Position numbers and translations under genes: made by a program. DNA of 64,000 bases, taken from contig NZ_QJJJ01000007.1 of NCBI RefSeq assembly GCF_003201865.1, forward strand, positions 124,001 through 188,000. The letters run 5' to 3'. Source of the stretch: Methylobacterium sp. B4 (GTDB lineage Bacteria > Pseudomonadota > Alphaproteobacteria > Rhizobiales > Beijerinckiaceae). The notes beneath the pieces are model-generated. The model searched no databases. It was not told the DNA's origin and was given only the letters and a program-made list of their open reading frames with translations. Below are positions 8,731 to 17,675 of this stretch, in pieces; the first letter of the stretch is position 1; each line of letters opens with the position of its first letter.

Positions 8731-10615
8731 CGAGGATACGCTTCGGGCCCCGACGCCGAATGCCGGCGCGTCTGGCCCGCTCTCGTTCCGCCCGGTCGCA
8801 CCCGGCGAGCGCCTGTCCTGCCGGCCCAACGCGAAGGCGAGCGTGGTGGCGGTCCGGGCCGACGCCGTCCTGCCGAACGAGGCGGACGGCCGCGCCGGGC
8901 TGCGCTACGGCGAGCGCCTGTTCGATCCGGACGGCCTGCTTCTCGTGCCGATCGCCGATCCCCCCCCGAACGTCGATCGCGCGGGCCTGATCGCGGCAGC
9001 CAGAGAGGCCCTTGGTGAGGCTCTTGGTGCAGACGCCGTCGCCCCCCTCGTCATCCGCATCCGGGCGGGCGATTGTCTCGACCTGACCCTGTTCAATGCG
9101 CTGCCGCCCGACAGCCGCGCCTGCACCGGACGGAAGTCGGGCGACCGGTTCGGCGACGCGCCGATGCCGAAGATCGTGCCTCTGAACCTCGATTGCGACG
9201 GACGTCAGTTCGGCGAAAGCAAGAGCTTCGACGAATGGGGAGAGAGCGGCGGCAGCCGGCCCGACATCGCCCCCTCCGCCCGGCTCGCGCTCTCGATCCC
9301 CCTGCCGGCCCCCCAGGGCAAACCGGCGGGCACCCTGCCGGTCGGCGTGAACGACGTCGTAGCCCTTGCCCCCGCACCCTTGTCCGGGCCGGCGCCGCGG
9401 ACCGCGACGGAGTATTATGCGGGCTTCATCTGGGCCGACGAGGACAAGCTCGCTTCTGAGGCCAAGGCCGAGTTCAAGAAGATCACCGCGCCGGCCCCGG
9501 CTTCGCAGACACGGGATCCGGCGCAGGCCATCGGCGCCCGTTTCGGGGCGCGCAGCCTCGTACCCCTCGGCGAGATCGCATGCAGCCCCGATGTCCAGAT
9601 CGTCGCTCTCGGACGTCACTTCTGCATGGTCGGCGATCCGGATACGGGGCAAGTCGATCCCCAGGCCGCCGGGATCCTGAAGGATGGACGCGACCTCGTG
9701 CAGGCGCGCCTCGTCGAACGCTTCGCCGACCCGATGCTGGCCGACCGGATCGTCCGCAAGATCCCCTATGCCTTCGGCGTCCTGCCGATCCGCTCGGTCG
9801 GCGACATCGTCTCGCACGGCGCCCACGGCCTCCTCGGCACCGTCGTGGTCGAGCCGGAAGGGGCCGAACTGCGCAGCGACCGGGGTTCCGCCCAGCATGC
9901 CGCCGCCCTCGACATCGGCCTGCCCTGCCTCGACCTCGCGCGGACGGACGGTCAAGCGCCGCCGGCATTCTGCGCCGACGACGCGGGGGCCGGAACGATC
10001 CCCGGCGCCGACATCCGGGAACAGGTCCTCGTCTGGCAGGACGGGCTCAATCTGCGCGGACAGTTGCGCCCGGCGGTGAGCGACCGCGGCTCTCCCGGCA
10101 GGCCGCTGCCGGACTGCACCGTCTGCGACGATTCCTACGATCTCGGCGAGAAGGGCGTGAGCTACCGCTCCGAGCCCTTCTTCCACCGCCTCGTCCTCGC
10201 GGGCAGCGTCCCGGGTCAATTCGGGCTGCGGTCCTACCCCCGGGATGGGGACGACCTGAACACCGTTCTGTTCCCGCCGGACTTCTTCGTCGCACCCCCT
10301 GCCACCCCGGCTCTCGCGTCGGCGCCCGGACAGGAGCTTGCGATCCGGATCGCACATCCGGCGGGGCGCGCCCGGCAACGGGCCTTCGTGCCCCTCTTTG
10401 CCGGCTACGACGACCTGTTCCCGGGCTTCGGGTCCGGTCACTCGGCGCTGATCGGGCCGGGCAAGGCGCTCACGGCCTGGGCAAGGGCCCCCGCTGCGGC
10501 GGGTTGCTACCTGTGGCGGGACGGACCGCAGCCCATGTTCGCGGGCGGCACCTGGGGCCAGCTCAGAGTCGGCGACGCGCCCGAGACGTGCCGTCCCGAC
10601 GCGTCCGCTCCTTAG
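8630..10615 (+). CDS. C-terminal part of the giant multicopper oxidase, in the +1 frame
   Basis: From about 8630 the codon pattern with G/C in third positions moves to the next frame and continues for about 660 residues to a TAG at 10615. It has no credible start: the nearest GTG (8696) lacks a ribosome binding site and no signal peptide follows. Its content is cupredoxin-like and resembles the upstream protein. IRAGDCLDLTLFN and SHGAHGLLGTVVVEP parallel the QQHGFYSALLIEP region before it, and a final beta domain ends near GCYLWRD and FAGGTWGQLRVG. The simplest reading is one polypeptide of about 2,300 residues broken by one extra base in 8620-8640 (ATCGGAGG). Alternatives are a genuine pseudogene, programmed frameshifting or a separate gene. 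Confidence 0.65.
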   Translation, partial: EAFDACLRSTLDPISARLTPLRVLRRSLNGQRDDEDTLRAPTPNAGASGPLSFRPVAPGERLSCRPNAKASVVAVRADAVLPNEADGRAGLRYGERLFDPDGLLLVPIADPPPNVDRAGLIAAAREALGEALGADAVAPLVIRIRAGDCLDLTLFNALPPDSRACTGRKSGDRFGDAPMPKIVPLNLDCDGRQFGESKSFDEWGESGGSRPDIAPSARLALSIPLPAPQGKPAGTLPVGVNDVVALAPAPLSGPAPRTATEYYAGFIWADEDKLASEAKAEFKKITAPAPASQTRDPAQAIGARFGARSLVPLGEIACSPDVQIVALGRHFCMVGDPDTGQVDPQAAGILKDGRDLVQARLVERFADPMLADRIVRKIPYAFGVLPIRSVGDIVSHGAHGLLGTVVVEPEGAELRSDRGSAQHAAALDIGLPCLDLARTDGQAPPAFCADDAGAGTIPGADIREQVLVWQDGLNLRGQLRPAVSDRGSPGRPLPDCTVCDDSYDLGEKGVSYRSEPFFHRLVLAGSVPGQFGLRSYPRDGDDLNTVLFPPDFFVAPPATPALASAPGQELAIRIAHPAGRARQRAFVPLFAGYDDLFPGFGSGHSALIGPGKALTAWARAPAAAGCYLWRDGPQPMFAGGTWGQLRVGDAPETCRPDASAP

Positions 10616-10623
10616 GACGACGC

Positions 10624-12429
10624 GTGTTCGCCCGCCGCAGCCTGCCGGCCGTCTTCCTCGCCCTCGCGCTCACGCCGGGTTCGGTTGCGCAGGTGCAGCC
10701 TCCCAGACTCGCCGTCGGACCGGGCCAGCAGGTGACGATCACCCTCGCGGCGCGGGAGGAGGCTGGGAGCGGCCTCAGGGCAGGCGAGGATCTGAAGCTC
10801 ACGCTTGCCTATTCCGACCCCTCGACGGGCCGCGCCGTGGCGGTGGACCCGCCGCGCGCTTGGCTGCGTCGCCTGCGCTCGGAGGCCCAGCCGAGTTGCG
10901 CCAACGCGGCCTGGGCCGCGCGGGCGACCGGGGCGATCTCGCAGGACGACATCCCGCTCGAACGCAGCTTCGTGCTGGCGTTGGGACGCGACCGGGATGG
11001 CGGCGAGCGCCTGAGCGTCATCGACCCACGTCACAACCTGAAATCCGCCAACCTTCTCAGCGTGACCCCGCTCGGGGAGCCCGTCTCGTCGCTCCTGCTC
11101 CACGAGGCCGCGGCCTCGGCGCTCGTCAGCCGCCCCCGAACAGGCGACGTCCTCGCCGTCCGCCTTCCCTGGGGAGGCGCGCGGCCGTTCACCGGGGAGC
11201 TCGATCGCCCGACGGCGCTGGTCCCGCTCGGAGACGACATCCTCGTTCTCGACCGCCCCGATGCGCCGCGGCTGGTCCAGCTCGCGGCCTCGGGCGTTCG
11301 CCGTCGGGTCCACGAGATCGGACCGGGCCCCGCGGCGCTCCGGGCGGCGGGCCGCGGCCGGGCGGTCGCGACGGCCTCGGACGGCTCCGCGCTGCTGCTC
11401 AAGACCGGCCGCGAGCCTGCACGTTTGCCGCCGGGAGCGCTGGCCGGCACGGTCGCGGCGGGCGGCGGGGTGCTCGCGGAGGCCGGCCCGGGGGCCGCGG
11501 CAAGGGTGCGCTGGCTCGACGATCCGGGCCGGACGCGGACGCTTCCCCTCTCGTTCGAGCCGGAAGGAATGTTCGTCAAGGACGATGGCCGCTTCGCGCT
11601 GGCGTGGTCCCGTGCGGCCCGCGCGGCCGTCGTCCTCGATCTGGCACGGCTTCACGCCTTTCCGGCCCTGGCGCTGGCCGACCCGGTCGATGAAGTCGTC
11701 TCCGCCGGCTCCGCTCTCGTTCTGACGCACGGCGCCGTACCGCAGGCGACCGTGATCGACCTCACGCCGACCCACACGGGACGGGAACCGGTCTCGCGGA
11801 TGGTACGGATACCGGCCGGAGAAAAGGGCGAGACCGGTGGCGGTCGTCTCGTCGGGTCCGACCGCGGCGCCAGCGCGCTGAGCGTACGGCCCGGCTCCGA
11901 TCTGGCCGTGACGATCCCGGCCGGGGGCGGCCTCACCGACCAGCCGACGGCCGTCCTGACGATCCGCGGCGACCGACCCCGCCAAATCGCCCTGTTCGAG
12001 CAACGCTTCGAGCCTCTCGCCACCGGACGTTTCGCGGCCCCCGTCCGGCTTCCCTCCGGGGGCATCTGGGAAGTCGTCACGACGACCGGACCGGGCGGTG
12101 TGACCGCCTGCGCCGCCTTCACGGTGGAGGGAGCCGATCCGGCCAGCGACAGGCCGGCGGCCCTCCGCCTCGTGAGCGGCGCCGTCCGCGCCGGGGAACC
12201 CGGCCGGCTGACTTTCGCGATCGACAACCGGCCCGACCGGCTCGCGACGGGCCCCGTCGAGCTGCTGGTTCAGGATCTGGATTACGGGCCATCCCGGCTC
12301 GTCGTCGGATCCCTGTCGGCGCGTTCGGAACTCAGCGCCGAGCTGATCTTTCGGCAGGCCGGACACTACGCGATCTCTCTGCGGAGCGAGGAGCCCATCG
12401 CCCCCTCGGTGGTGACGGTGTTGCCGTGA
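10624..12429 (+). CDS. Exported protein of unknown function in the multicopper oxidase operon
   Basis: This is a 601-residue protein starting at GTG 10624, eight bases after the preceding stop. The start directly opens a signal peptide (ARRSLPAVFLALALTPGSVAQ). The middle part (about 150-400) has repeated short beta-strand-like segments such as ALVPLGDDILVLDRPDAPRLVQL and could form a propeller-like fold; the C-terminal 200 residues look like one or two Ig-like or cupredoxin-like beta domains. No copper ligands or catalytic residues are evident. The gene is tightly coupled to its neighbours: its stop overlaps the GTG of the SCO1/SenC gene. It is likely a periplasmic partner of the oxidase, possibly structural or a substrate adaptor. 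I recognise no named family. Confidence 0.7.
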   Translation: MFARRSLPAVFLALALTPGSVAQVQPPRLAVGPGQQVTITLAAREEAGSGLRAGEDLKLTLAYSDPSTGRAVAVDPPRAWLRRLRSEAQPSCANAAWAARATGAISQDDIPLERSFVLALGRDRDGGERLSVIDPRHNLKSANLLSVTPLGEPVSSLLLHEAAASALVSRPRTGDVLAVRLPWGGARPFTGELDRPTALVPLGDDILVLDRPDAPRLVQLAASGVRRRVHEIGPGPAALRAAGRGRAVATASDGSALLLKTGREPARLPPGALAGTVAAGGGVLAEAGPGAAARVRWLDDPGRTRTLPLSFEPEGMFVKDDGRFALAWSRAARAAVVLDLARLHAFPALALADPVDEVVSAGSALVLTHGAVPQATVIDLTPTHTGREPVSRMVRIPAGEKGETGGGRLVGSDRGASALSVRPGSDLAVTIPAGGGLTDQPTAVLTIRGDRPRQIALFEQRFEPLATGRFAAPVRLPSGGIWEVVTTTGPGGVTACAAFTVEGADPASDRPAALRLVSGAVRAGEPGRLTFAIDNRPDRLATGPVELLVQDLDYGPSRLVVGSLSARSELSAELIFRQAGHYAISLRSEEPIAPSVVTVLP

Positions 12430-12986
12430 ACCCGATCTGCAGGGGGATCGTCGCGGCGCTGCTTCTGAGCGGCGTCGGCACGGTGGACGCGCAGGAGACG
12501 CGAACGGCGACGACGCAGCGCGCTGTCCGTCTCTTCGACCGGTCGCTCGTCGACACGAACGGCGTCCCGCGGCTTTTCGTCAGCGAGATCCTCGCGCGAG
12601 GCCCGGTGCTCGTGTCCTTCACCTTCACCGGCTGCACCGCGTTCTGCCCGGCGGCCGACATCGTGATGGACGACGTCGCCGAGCGGCTGAAGCGACGCAA
12701 TCCCGGCGGCGTGCGCCTGATCACCCTCACGCTCGACCCGCTCACCGACACACCGGAGCAGCTTCGCCGGGAGCGGGCGGCATTCCTGCATCCGGACCGC
12801 ACCTTCCTCACCGGCCAACCGGACGATGTCTGGGCCGTCCTGGACGGTCTCGGGGTCGAGGGCGGCACCCGCCAGGACCACGACCTGGCCTTCCTGCTCA
12901 TCGGCCGCGGCGGCGCCGGCATCCGAACGCTGTCGGGGCTTGCCGGGGCCGAGGAACTGGCAACGCTCGCGGGCGATCTGCGCTGA
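12426..12986 (+). CDS. SCO1/SenC family copper chaperone-like protein
   Basis: This is a 186-residue protein whose GTG start overlaps the previous stop (GTGA). A signal peptide (IVAALLLSGVGTVDAQ) leads into a thioredoxin-like fold. The family signature is present: TGCTAFCP gives CxxxCP at about residues 66-71, and the distal His appears in DHDLAF at about 154. In SCO proteins these two Cys and one His bind copper and donate it to copper oxidases, or reduce cysteines in the target. Position in an operon headed by a giant multicopper oxidase makes copper loading of that enzyme the obvious role. A SCO1-like gene also accompanies mnxG in Bacillus Mn oxidation operons, which supports the assignment. 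The stop overlaps the start of the cytochrome gene (TGATG). Confidence 0.88.
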   Translation: MNPICRGIVAALLLSGVGTVDAQETRTATTQRAVRLFDRSLVDTNGVPRLFVSEILARGPVLVSFTFTGCTAFCPAADIVMDDVAERLKRRNPGGVRLITLTLDPLTDTPEQLRRERAAFLHPDRTFLTGQPDDVWAVLDGLGVEGGTRQDHDLAFLLIGRGGAGIRTLSGLAGAEELATLAGDLR

Positions 12987-14278
12987 TGCCGGCCGCATCG
13001 TCCGGACGATCGCATCCCGGACGATGCGGCCGATTCCCGGTGACGCGCCGCCTCGTCCCGGGAGGGGGCGACCGCGTCTCGCAACGAGGCTTTGTGTGGG
13101 CTCTCCCGATCCTGCTCCTCGCTTGGGCCATCCCCGTCGCCGCGCAGGACGGCCGCGCGCTCTATCACGGTCTCGGACCCGACCCGCCCAGGGCCCGGAT
13201 CGGCCGGATGGAGAGTCGGGGACTGACCTGTGCGGGCTGCCACGGCCGCTTCGCCGAGGGCGGCAGCGAGGGCCGCATCCCCGTCCCGGCGATCGACCGT
13301 GCGGCCCTGCTGGCCGCCGGGGCCTACGACGCAGCTTCGCTCCTGCGGACCTTGAGCGAGGGCGTGACACCGGACGGGCGGCGTCTGGCGGCGACGATGC
13401 CGCGCTTCTCCCTGTCCGCGCGCGAGGCGGAGGCGATCCTGCGCTTTCTCGGCAACGTCGCGCAGGAGGATCGCGCAGGGGTGACGGGCGAGCGCGTCGT
13501 GATCGCGGTGTCGGCCGCGGGTAGCGGCGAGGCCGATGCCCTGAGGCTGGCCCTCGAACGCCGGTGGGACACGGCTGGACCGCGTGCCGTCCATGGCCGC
13601 GGGCTGCACTTCGTGACGCTCCCCCCCGATGCGACGCGCTGGCCCACCGCCGACCGTGCGCCCGATTTCTTCCTGGTCGTTGCGGCGGGGCGCGGCGAGG
13701 CAAGCATCGACCTCCGGGCCCTCGCGCAGAGGGGCATGCCTCTGATCACGGCGCAGTCGGAGGTCCCCGCCGGACTCGACGCCGTGCGGATCGCTCCCGG
13801 TGCGCCGGAGATGCAGGATCGGCTCTCAAACCTCGTTCGTGCGGGAGGCGTCGAGATTCGCGAGCATCCCCCGCCCACGCTGTCCGAGTCCGATCGCATC
13901 TTCGTCGTGACGGGAAGGGAGCCCTCACTCACGGCTCTCGCCGCCTCCGGGCTGCCGCTGGCGAGCCGCCGTGTGGTGCTGACCGCCGCGCTCGCCCGCC
14001 GAGCGCCGAACGCCGTGGCCGAATTGCTGAAGCGTGGCGCCGAGGTCGTCGCCCTGCATGCGGCCGCCGACCGGGCCGATCCGGCGAAGCTTGCCGAATT
14101 GATCGTATCGATCCTCGCCAGGACCCTGGTCGAAACCGGGCGGGATCTGACGAAGTCGCGCTTTCTCGCCGCCCTGCGCCGTCTTCGGATCGAGATCGAG
14201 GGCTGGCCTCCGATGGATTTCAGCCGAAACCCGGCAAGCGACGCGATCCAGGCGATCCGCCTCACCCGCGATCCGTGA
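12986..14278 (+). CDS. c-type cytochrome fused to a ligand-binding-like domain
   Basis: The 430-residue frame starts at an ATG overlapping the SCO stop. The signal peptide (WALPILLLAWAIPVAAQ) sits some 35 residues in, so a downstream GTG (13039 or 13093) may be the true start. A single haem site CAGCH lies near residues 82-86, with a Met in the TMPRFSLSAREAEAILRFL region as the likely axial ligand, giving a class I cytochrome c of about 100 residues. The remaining 270 residues alternate hydrophobic strands and helices (RIFVVTGREPSLTALAAS, RVVLTAALARR) like a periplasmic solute-binding domain, without a recognised ligand site. It is last in the oxidase operon and probably accepts or passes electrons in the periplasm. 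The fusion is unusual. Confidence 0.78.
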   Translation: MPAASSGRSHPGRCGRFPVTRRLVPGGGDRVSQRGFVWALPILLLAWAIPVAAQDGRALYHGLGPDPPRARIGRMESRGLTCAGCHGRFAEGGSEGRIPVPAIDRAALLAAGAYDAASLLRTLSEGVTPDGRRLAATMPRFSLSAREAEAILRFLGNVAQEDRAGVTGERVVIAVSAAGSGEADALRLALERRWDTAGPRAVHGRGLHFVTLPPDATRWPTADRAPDFFLVVAAGRGEASIDLRALAQRGMPLITAQSEVPAGLDAVRIAPGAPEMQDRLSNLVRAGGVEIREHPPPTLSESDRIFVVTGREPSLTALAASGLPLASRRVVLTAALARRAPNAVAELLKRGAEVVALHAAADRADPAKLAELIVSILARTLVETGRDLTKSRFLAALRRLRIEIEGWPPMDFSRNPASDAIQAIRLTRDP

Positions 14279-14513
14279 GACGTGCGCGCCCCCGCGACGG
14301 AACCCGCTCGGTTTCGCATCGGGACGCCCGAAAGGATCCGGCGGGTTGATGGCCGCAATCCCGGCTGCGCTCCGGCGTTCTCTCCCCGCATCGAGCGGAT
14401 CGCAAGGCGGGCTGCCGATTCATCCGCTTCGAGGACGCCAGCCATCCCCGCCGAATGACCGGGACACCCTCCCGGATGCCGTGGAGAAGAGCGCGGTGGA
14501 TTTCGGCCGCGTC
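14279..14513. other. Convergent intergenic region
   Basis: This is the gap between the plus-strand cytochrome gene and the minus-strand TonB receptor. It holds one short perfect hairpin (CCGGGA-caccc-TCCCGG at 14459-14475) without a T run. No gene is evident. The hairpin may help end transcription, but the evidence is weak. Confidence 0.3.
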
Positions 14514-16676
14514 TCAGTGCGTCGCGAACTTGATGCTGATCGCGGCCTTGGCGGTGAGACCTGGGTTCGGCAGGGCGTTGAGGTATTGCGTGTAGCGCTT
14601 GTCGAAGGCGTTCTGCAGGACGAAGTCTGCCCGCACGCGGTCGTTGACGATGTAGGACGCGAAGAAGTCGACGAGCCCGTAGGCCTTGGTGGCGAGGATG
14701 GTGGTGCCGGCCGGCAGGTCGGTGCGCGCCTCCACGAAGGTGAGGCGGCTCGCCACCGTGAGGTTGCCGTCGAGGAAGCGCAGGCCCAGCGTGGTGCTGA
14801 GGCGGTTCGGCGGAACGGTGATCAGCGTTTCGCCCGTCGCCCGGTCGCGGCCGTCCGTATGCGTGGCGGCGAGCGTGACGAAGCCGCCGCCCCAATCGTA
14901 GGCGCCCTCAAGTTCCACACCCTGCAGTTCCGCCTGGGCGATGTTGAGATACTGGAAATCGCGCACCGGGATCACGCAGGGAAAGCGGCCGGGAATGCGG
15001 GCGCAGATCGAGGCCGGAATGCCGGCGAGCGCGGGCACGAAGTAGGTTGGTCCGACCGATTGAATGCCGATGAAGTCGTCCACCGTGTTGTGGAAGACGT
15101 TGAGCTTGGCCCGGAACACGTCGCCGGGCAGGAGCACGTCGTTGTACTTCAGATTGACGCCGCCCTCGATGTTGTGGGCGGTCTCCGGGCGGAGATTCGG
15201 GTTCGGCCGGATGCCGAAGGCCGGGAAGGGGTGGATGCCCTGCACCAGCGTCTCGGTGATCGAGGGCGCGCGGTAGCCCTCGGCATAGGTGCCGTAGAGC
15301 TCGAAGCCGGGGAGCGGCGAGACGCCGACCGTGATCTTCGGTGAGAGCCGGTCGCCGCTGGAGCGGAAGCCGCCTCCCGAGAGGTCGTAATGGTCGTAGC
15401 GCAGGGCGCCGATCACCCGCAGCCAGGAACTGTAGCGAATCTCGTCCTGCACGAAGGCGCCGCCGAGGCTGCGCTCGCCCGAGGGCGTGAAGGCGGCACC
15501 GAAGCCACCGGCATTGTCGGTGGTCTGCACGCGATTGCTGACGAGGTCACCGCCGACGGTCAGCGCGTGGGACAGCGCCCAAGTGTCGAAGCGGGCGGTG
15601 TTGTGAACGTCGAAGCCGGTGGTCTCGAGATCGTAGGTGATCCGGTTGCCGGCCCGGGCGCCGAGCGTGCCGTAGGCGCCGCTCGGCGAGTCCTGCAGGA
15701 AGGTCAGGTCGTTGTGGGTGGTGGTATAGTAGCCGCGGATACTGAAATCGACGAGCGGTACGTCGGGTCGGGCGAAGCGGTAGCCTAGGGTGTAGGTGTC
15801 GGCCTGAACGGCGTTGGCGAAGCGGGCGCCCGTGTTGCTCGTGCCGGCATTGGTGAAATCGAAGCGCTGCAGCAGGGCCGTCCCGGAGATTACGTGGCCG
15901 TCGGCGGGGCGGAGATTGAACTTGGCGAGTCCCGAGGTCAGCTCGTTGCCGGTATCGCGGATCAGGGTGCCGAGCCCGTCGCGGTAAGCGCCGTTGTTGC
16001 GGAACACGAATTGCCCGAACACGTCGGCGGCGGTGCCTATGCGCGCGCCCATGGCGGTGGAGTTGAGGAAGCGCTGGCCGTTGGTGCCGAAGCCCTGCTT
16101 CTGCACCACACCCGCCCGCTCGTCGGGGGCGAGGATGTCGTCGATGGAGCGGGTGCGGAAGGCGACGACGCCGCCGATGGCGCCGGAGCCGTAGATCGTC
16201 GCGGTGGGCCCGCGGGTGATGTCGATGCCGCCGACGAGTTCGGGATCGAGGTAGAACACGCCGTTGGCGCTGTGGCCCGAGGTCTGGAAATCCTGGCGGG
16301 CGCCGTCGATCAGCACGTTGACGCGGCCGAAATCCTGAAGGCCGCGGATGTTGATGGCCTGGGCCGGATCGTTCTGGTTCTCCTGCGTGGTCACGCCGGG
16401 CACGTCGCGCAGGACATCGGAGAGGCGGCTCGGCTGGAGGCGGTTGATCTGCTCAGCCGTGACCACGCTGGTGCCGGCGAGCGCGTCGATGGCAGCGCCC
16501 TCCGTCTTGGTCGCGGTCACGGAGAGGGTGTCGAGGCTCACCTCCTCGCTGGGAGCGCTGGCACTCGCCGCGCTCGGCGCATCGGGCTGCGCGCCGACCG
16601 GCTGAGCCTGCGCGCTCGCGAGGGCGAAGAGCGAGGTTCCGAGAGCGAGGGCGACACGAAGCGACGGCGACGACAT
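14514..16676 (-). CDS. TonB-dependent haem/haemoprotein receptor
   Basis: This is a 720-residue outer-membrane receptor with a signal peptide (LALGTSLFALASAQAQ). A plug domain begins near residue 60 (SVVTAEQINRLQPSRLSDVL, then NIRGLQDFGRVNVLIDG) and a beta-barrel contains FVQDEIRYSSWLRV, YAEGYRAPSITETL (the FRAP-type segment of haem receptors), NPNLRPETAHNIEGG (the NPNL segment) and a C-terminal barrel strand ending in Phe-Ala-Thr-His. These features match the haemoglobin/transferrin/lactoferrin receptor family (HmuR, BhuR). It lies upstream, in the direction of use, of no other gene but is adjacent to hmuVUT and hemP, so it is the outer-membrane entry step of the same haem uptake system. It has its own 180-bp leader, suggesting separate promoter control by iron. 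Ligand specificity beyond haem is not resolved. Confidence 0.88.
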   Translation of the reverse strand: MSSPSLRVALALGTSLFALASAQAQPVGAQPDAPSAASASAPSEEVSLDTLSVTATKTEGAAIDALAGTSVVTAEQINRLQPSRLSDVLRDVPGVTTQENQNDPAQAINIRGLQDFGRVNVLIDGARQDFQTSGHSANGVFYLDPELVGGIDITRGPTATIYGSGAIGGVVAFRTRSIDDILAPDERAGVVQKQGFGTNGQRFLNSTAMGARIGTAADVFGQFVFRNNGAYRDGLGTLIRDTGNELTSGLAKFNLRPADGHVISGTALLQRFDFTNAGTSNTGARFANAVQADTYTLGYRFARPDVPLVDFSIRGYYTTTHNDLTFLQDSPSGAYGTLGARAGNRITYDLETTGFDVHNTARFDTWALSHALTVGGDLVSNRVQTTDNAGGFGAAFTPSGERSLGGAFVQDEIRYSSWLRVIGALRYDHYDLSGGGFRSSGDRLSPKITVGVSPLPGFELYGTYAEGYRAPSITETLVQGIHPFPAFGIRPNPNLRPETAHNIEGGVNLKYNDVLLPGDVFRAKLNVFHNTVDDFIGIQSVGPTYFVPALAGIPASICARIPGRFPCVIPVRDFQYLNIAQAELQGVELEGAYDWGGGFVTLAATHTDGRDRATGETLITVPPNRLSTTLGLRFLDGNLTVASRLTFVEARTDLPAGTTILATKAYGLVDFFASYIVNDRVRADFVLQNAFDKRYTQYLNALPNPGLTAKAAISIKFATH

Positions 16677-16856
16677 TGGGGATTATCCGGGCCAGACGGG
16701 GAAAGGGCGGCTGGCTGGCGGATGGCTGGCTTGCGCAGGGCTCGGTCTGAGGTGGAGATGGGATTAAGTCAACGCAACGTGAACATCTGCGATCTGGTCC
16801 AGTTCGCAACTATCTCCAGCTGAATTTACAAGAATTCTAGCCTCGAAAATCGTTCC
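16677..16856 (-). promoter_or_regulatory. Leader of the haem receptor gene
   Basis: This gap separates hmuV from the receptor gene. It contains an AT-rich segment near 16824-16856 with the palindrome AGAATTCT inside TTTACAAGAATTCTAG, reminiscent of but not matching the Irr/ICE consensus. Iron control is expected for such a receptor; the operator assignment is tentative. Confidence 0.3.
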
Positions 16857-17675
16857 TCAACGCTGTGACCAGCCGGTGACACTTCTGCGCGGCAGAATGA
16901 ACGGGCGCCCTTCCTCCGGCAGTTGCCCGACCCGCCACGGTACGCCGAACACGCTGGCGACGAGATCATCGCGCATCACCGCGGCGGGCGCGCCCCGCGC
17001 GACGATCCGGCCTGCCTGCATCACGACCATTTCGTCGGCATAGGCCGCTGCGAGGTTGAGGTCGTGCAGGATCGCGACGACGGCCGTGCCCGTCGCGGCC
17101 AGCTCCGCGGCGACGTCGAGGAGCGCCGTCTGATGGCGCAGGTCGAGGCTCGCGGTCGGCTCGTCGAGAAACAGCACCTGCTGCCGCGCCAGGGTACGGC
17201 CAGCCGCCAGTTGGCACAGGGCACGGGCGAACTGGACCCGCGCCTGCTCGCCGCCCGACAGTGTCGGATAGGCTTGATGCGCGAGGTGGCTCGCATCGGC
17301 CCGCCGCAGGCTGTCGGCGAGGATGGCGTCTTGCGCGCGGCGGTCGAGACCGCGGCCGATGCCGTCGAGACCGATCCGCGCCACCTGCCCGGCCGAAAAC
17401 GGGAAGGCGAGCCGGAGGGCTTGCGGCATCACCGCCCGCATCGCCGCGAGCCGCCAGGGTGGAAGGGCGCCAACCGGTTCGCCGTCGTAGCATACCGCGC
17501 CGCGGCTCGGTGTCAGCTCGCCGCTCAGCAGCCGCAGCAGGGTGGATTTTCCGGCCCCGTTCGGCCCGACGATGACGTGGATCCGCCCCGGCGCGACCGT
17601 CAGCGCGACGTCCTGAACCAGGTCGCGTTCTCCCACCGCGTAGGTGAGCGCGTCGGCGCAGAGTCCCTCAGCCAT
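16857..17675 (-). CDS. hmuV: Haem ABC transporter ATP-binding protein HmuV
   Basis: This is a 272-residue ATPase. Walker A GPNGAGKST is at residues 37-45, the signature LSGGEQ at 139-144, Walker B VLFLDEP follows near 165, and the H-loop is in AILHDLNLAAAYAD. The ATG at 17675 was chosen because it overlaps the permease end by eight bases, and the longer frame upstream reads through the permease gene. It couples ATP hydrolysis to haem (or iron chelate) import through the HmuU permease at the inner membrane. Length and motifs are those of the FecE/HmuV/BtuD group; gene order hemP-hmuT-hmuU-hmuV plus the TonB receptor makes haem the likely substrate. Confidence 0.88.
   Translation of the reverse strand: MAEGLCADALTYAVGERDLVQDVALTVAPGRIHVIVGPNGAGKSTLLRLLSGELTPSRGAVCYDGEPVGALPPWRLAAMRAVMPQALRLAFPFSAGQVARIGLDGIGRGLDRRAQDAILADSLRRADASHLAHQAYPTLSGGEQARVQFARALCQLAAGRTLARQQVLFLDEPTASLDLRHQTALLDVAAELAATGTAVVAILHDLNLAAAYADEMVVMQAGRIVARGAPAAVMRDDLVASVFGVPWRVGQLPEEGRPFILPRRSVTGWSQR

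Noticed and set aside
6124..8829. A 901-residue open frame antisense to the multicopper oxidase
   Set aside because: High GC content keeps antisense frames open; this frame has Arg/Ala/Gly-rich composition, no domain motif, and the plus strand has copper motifs and a signal peptide.
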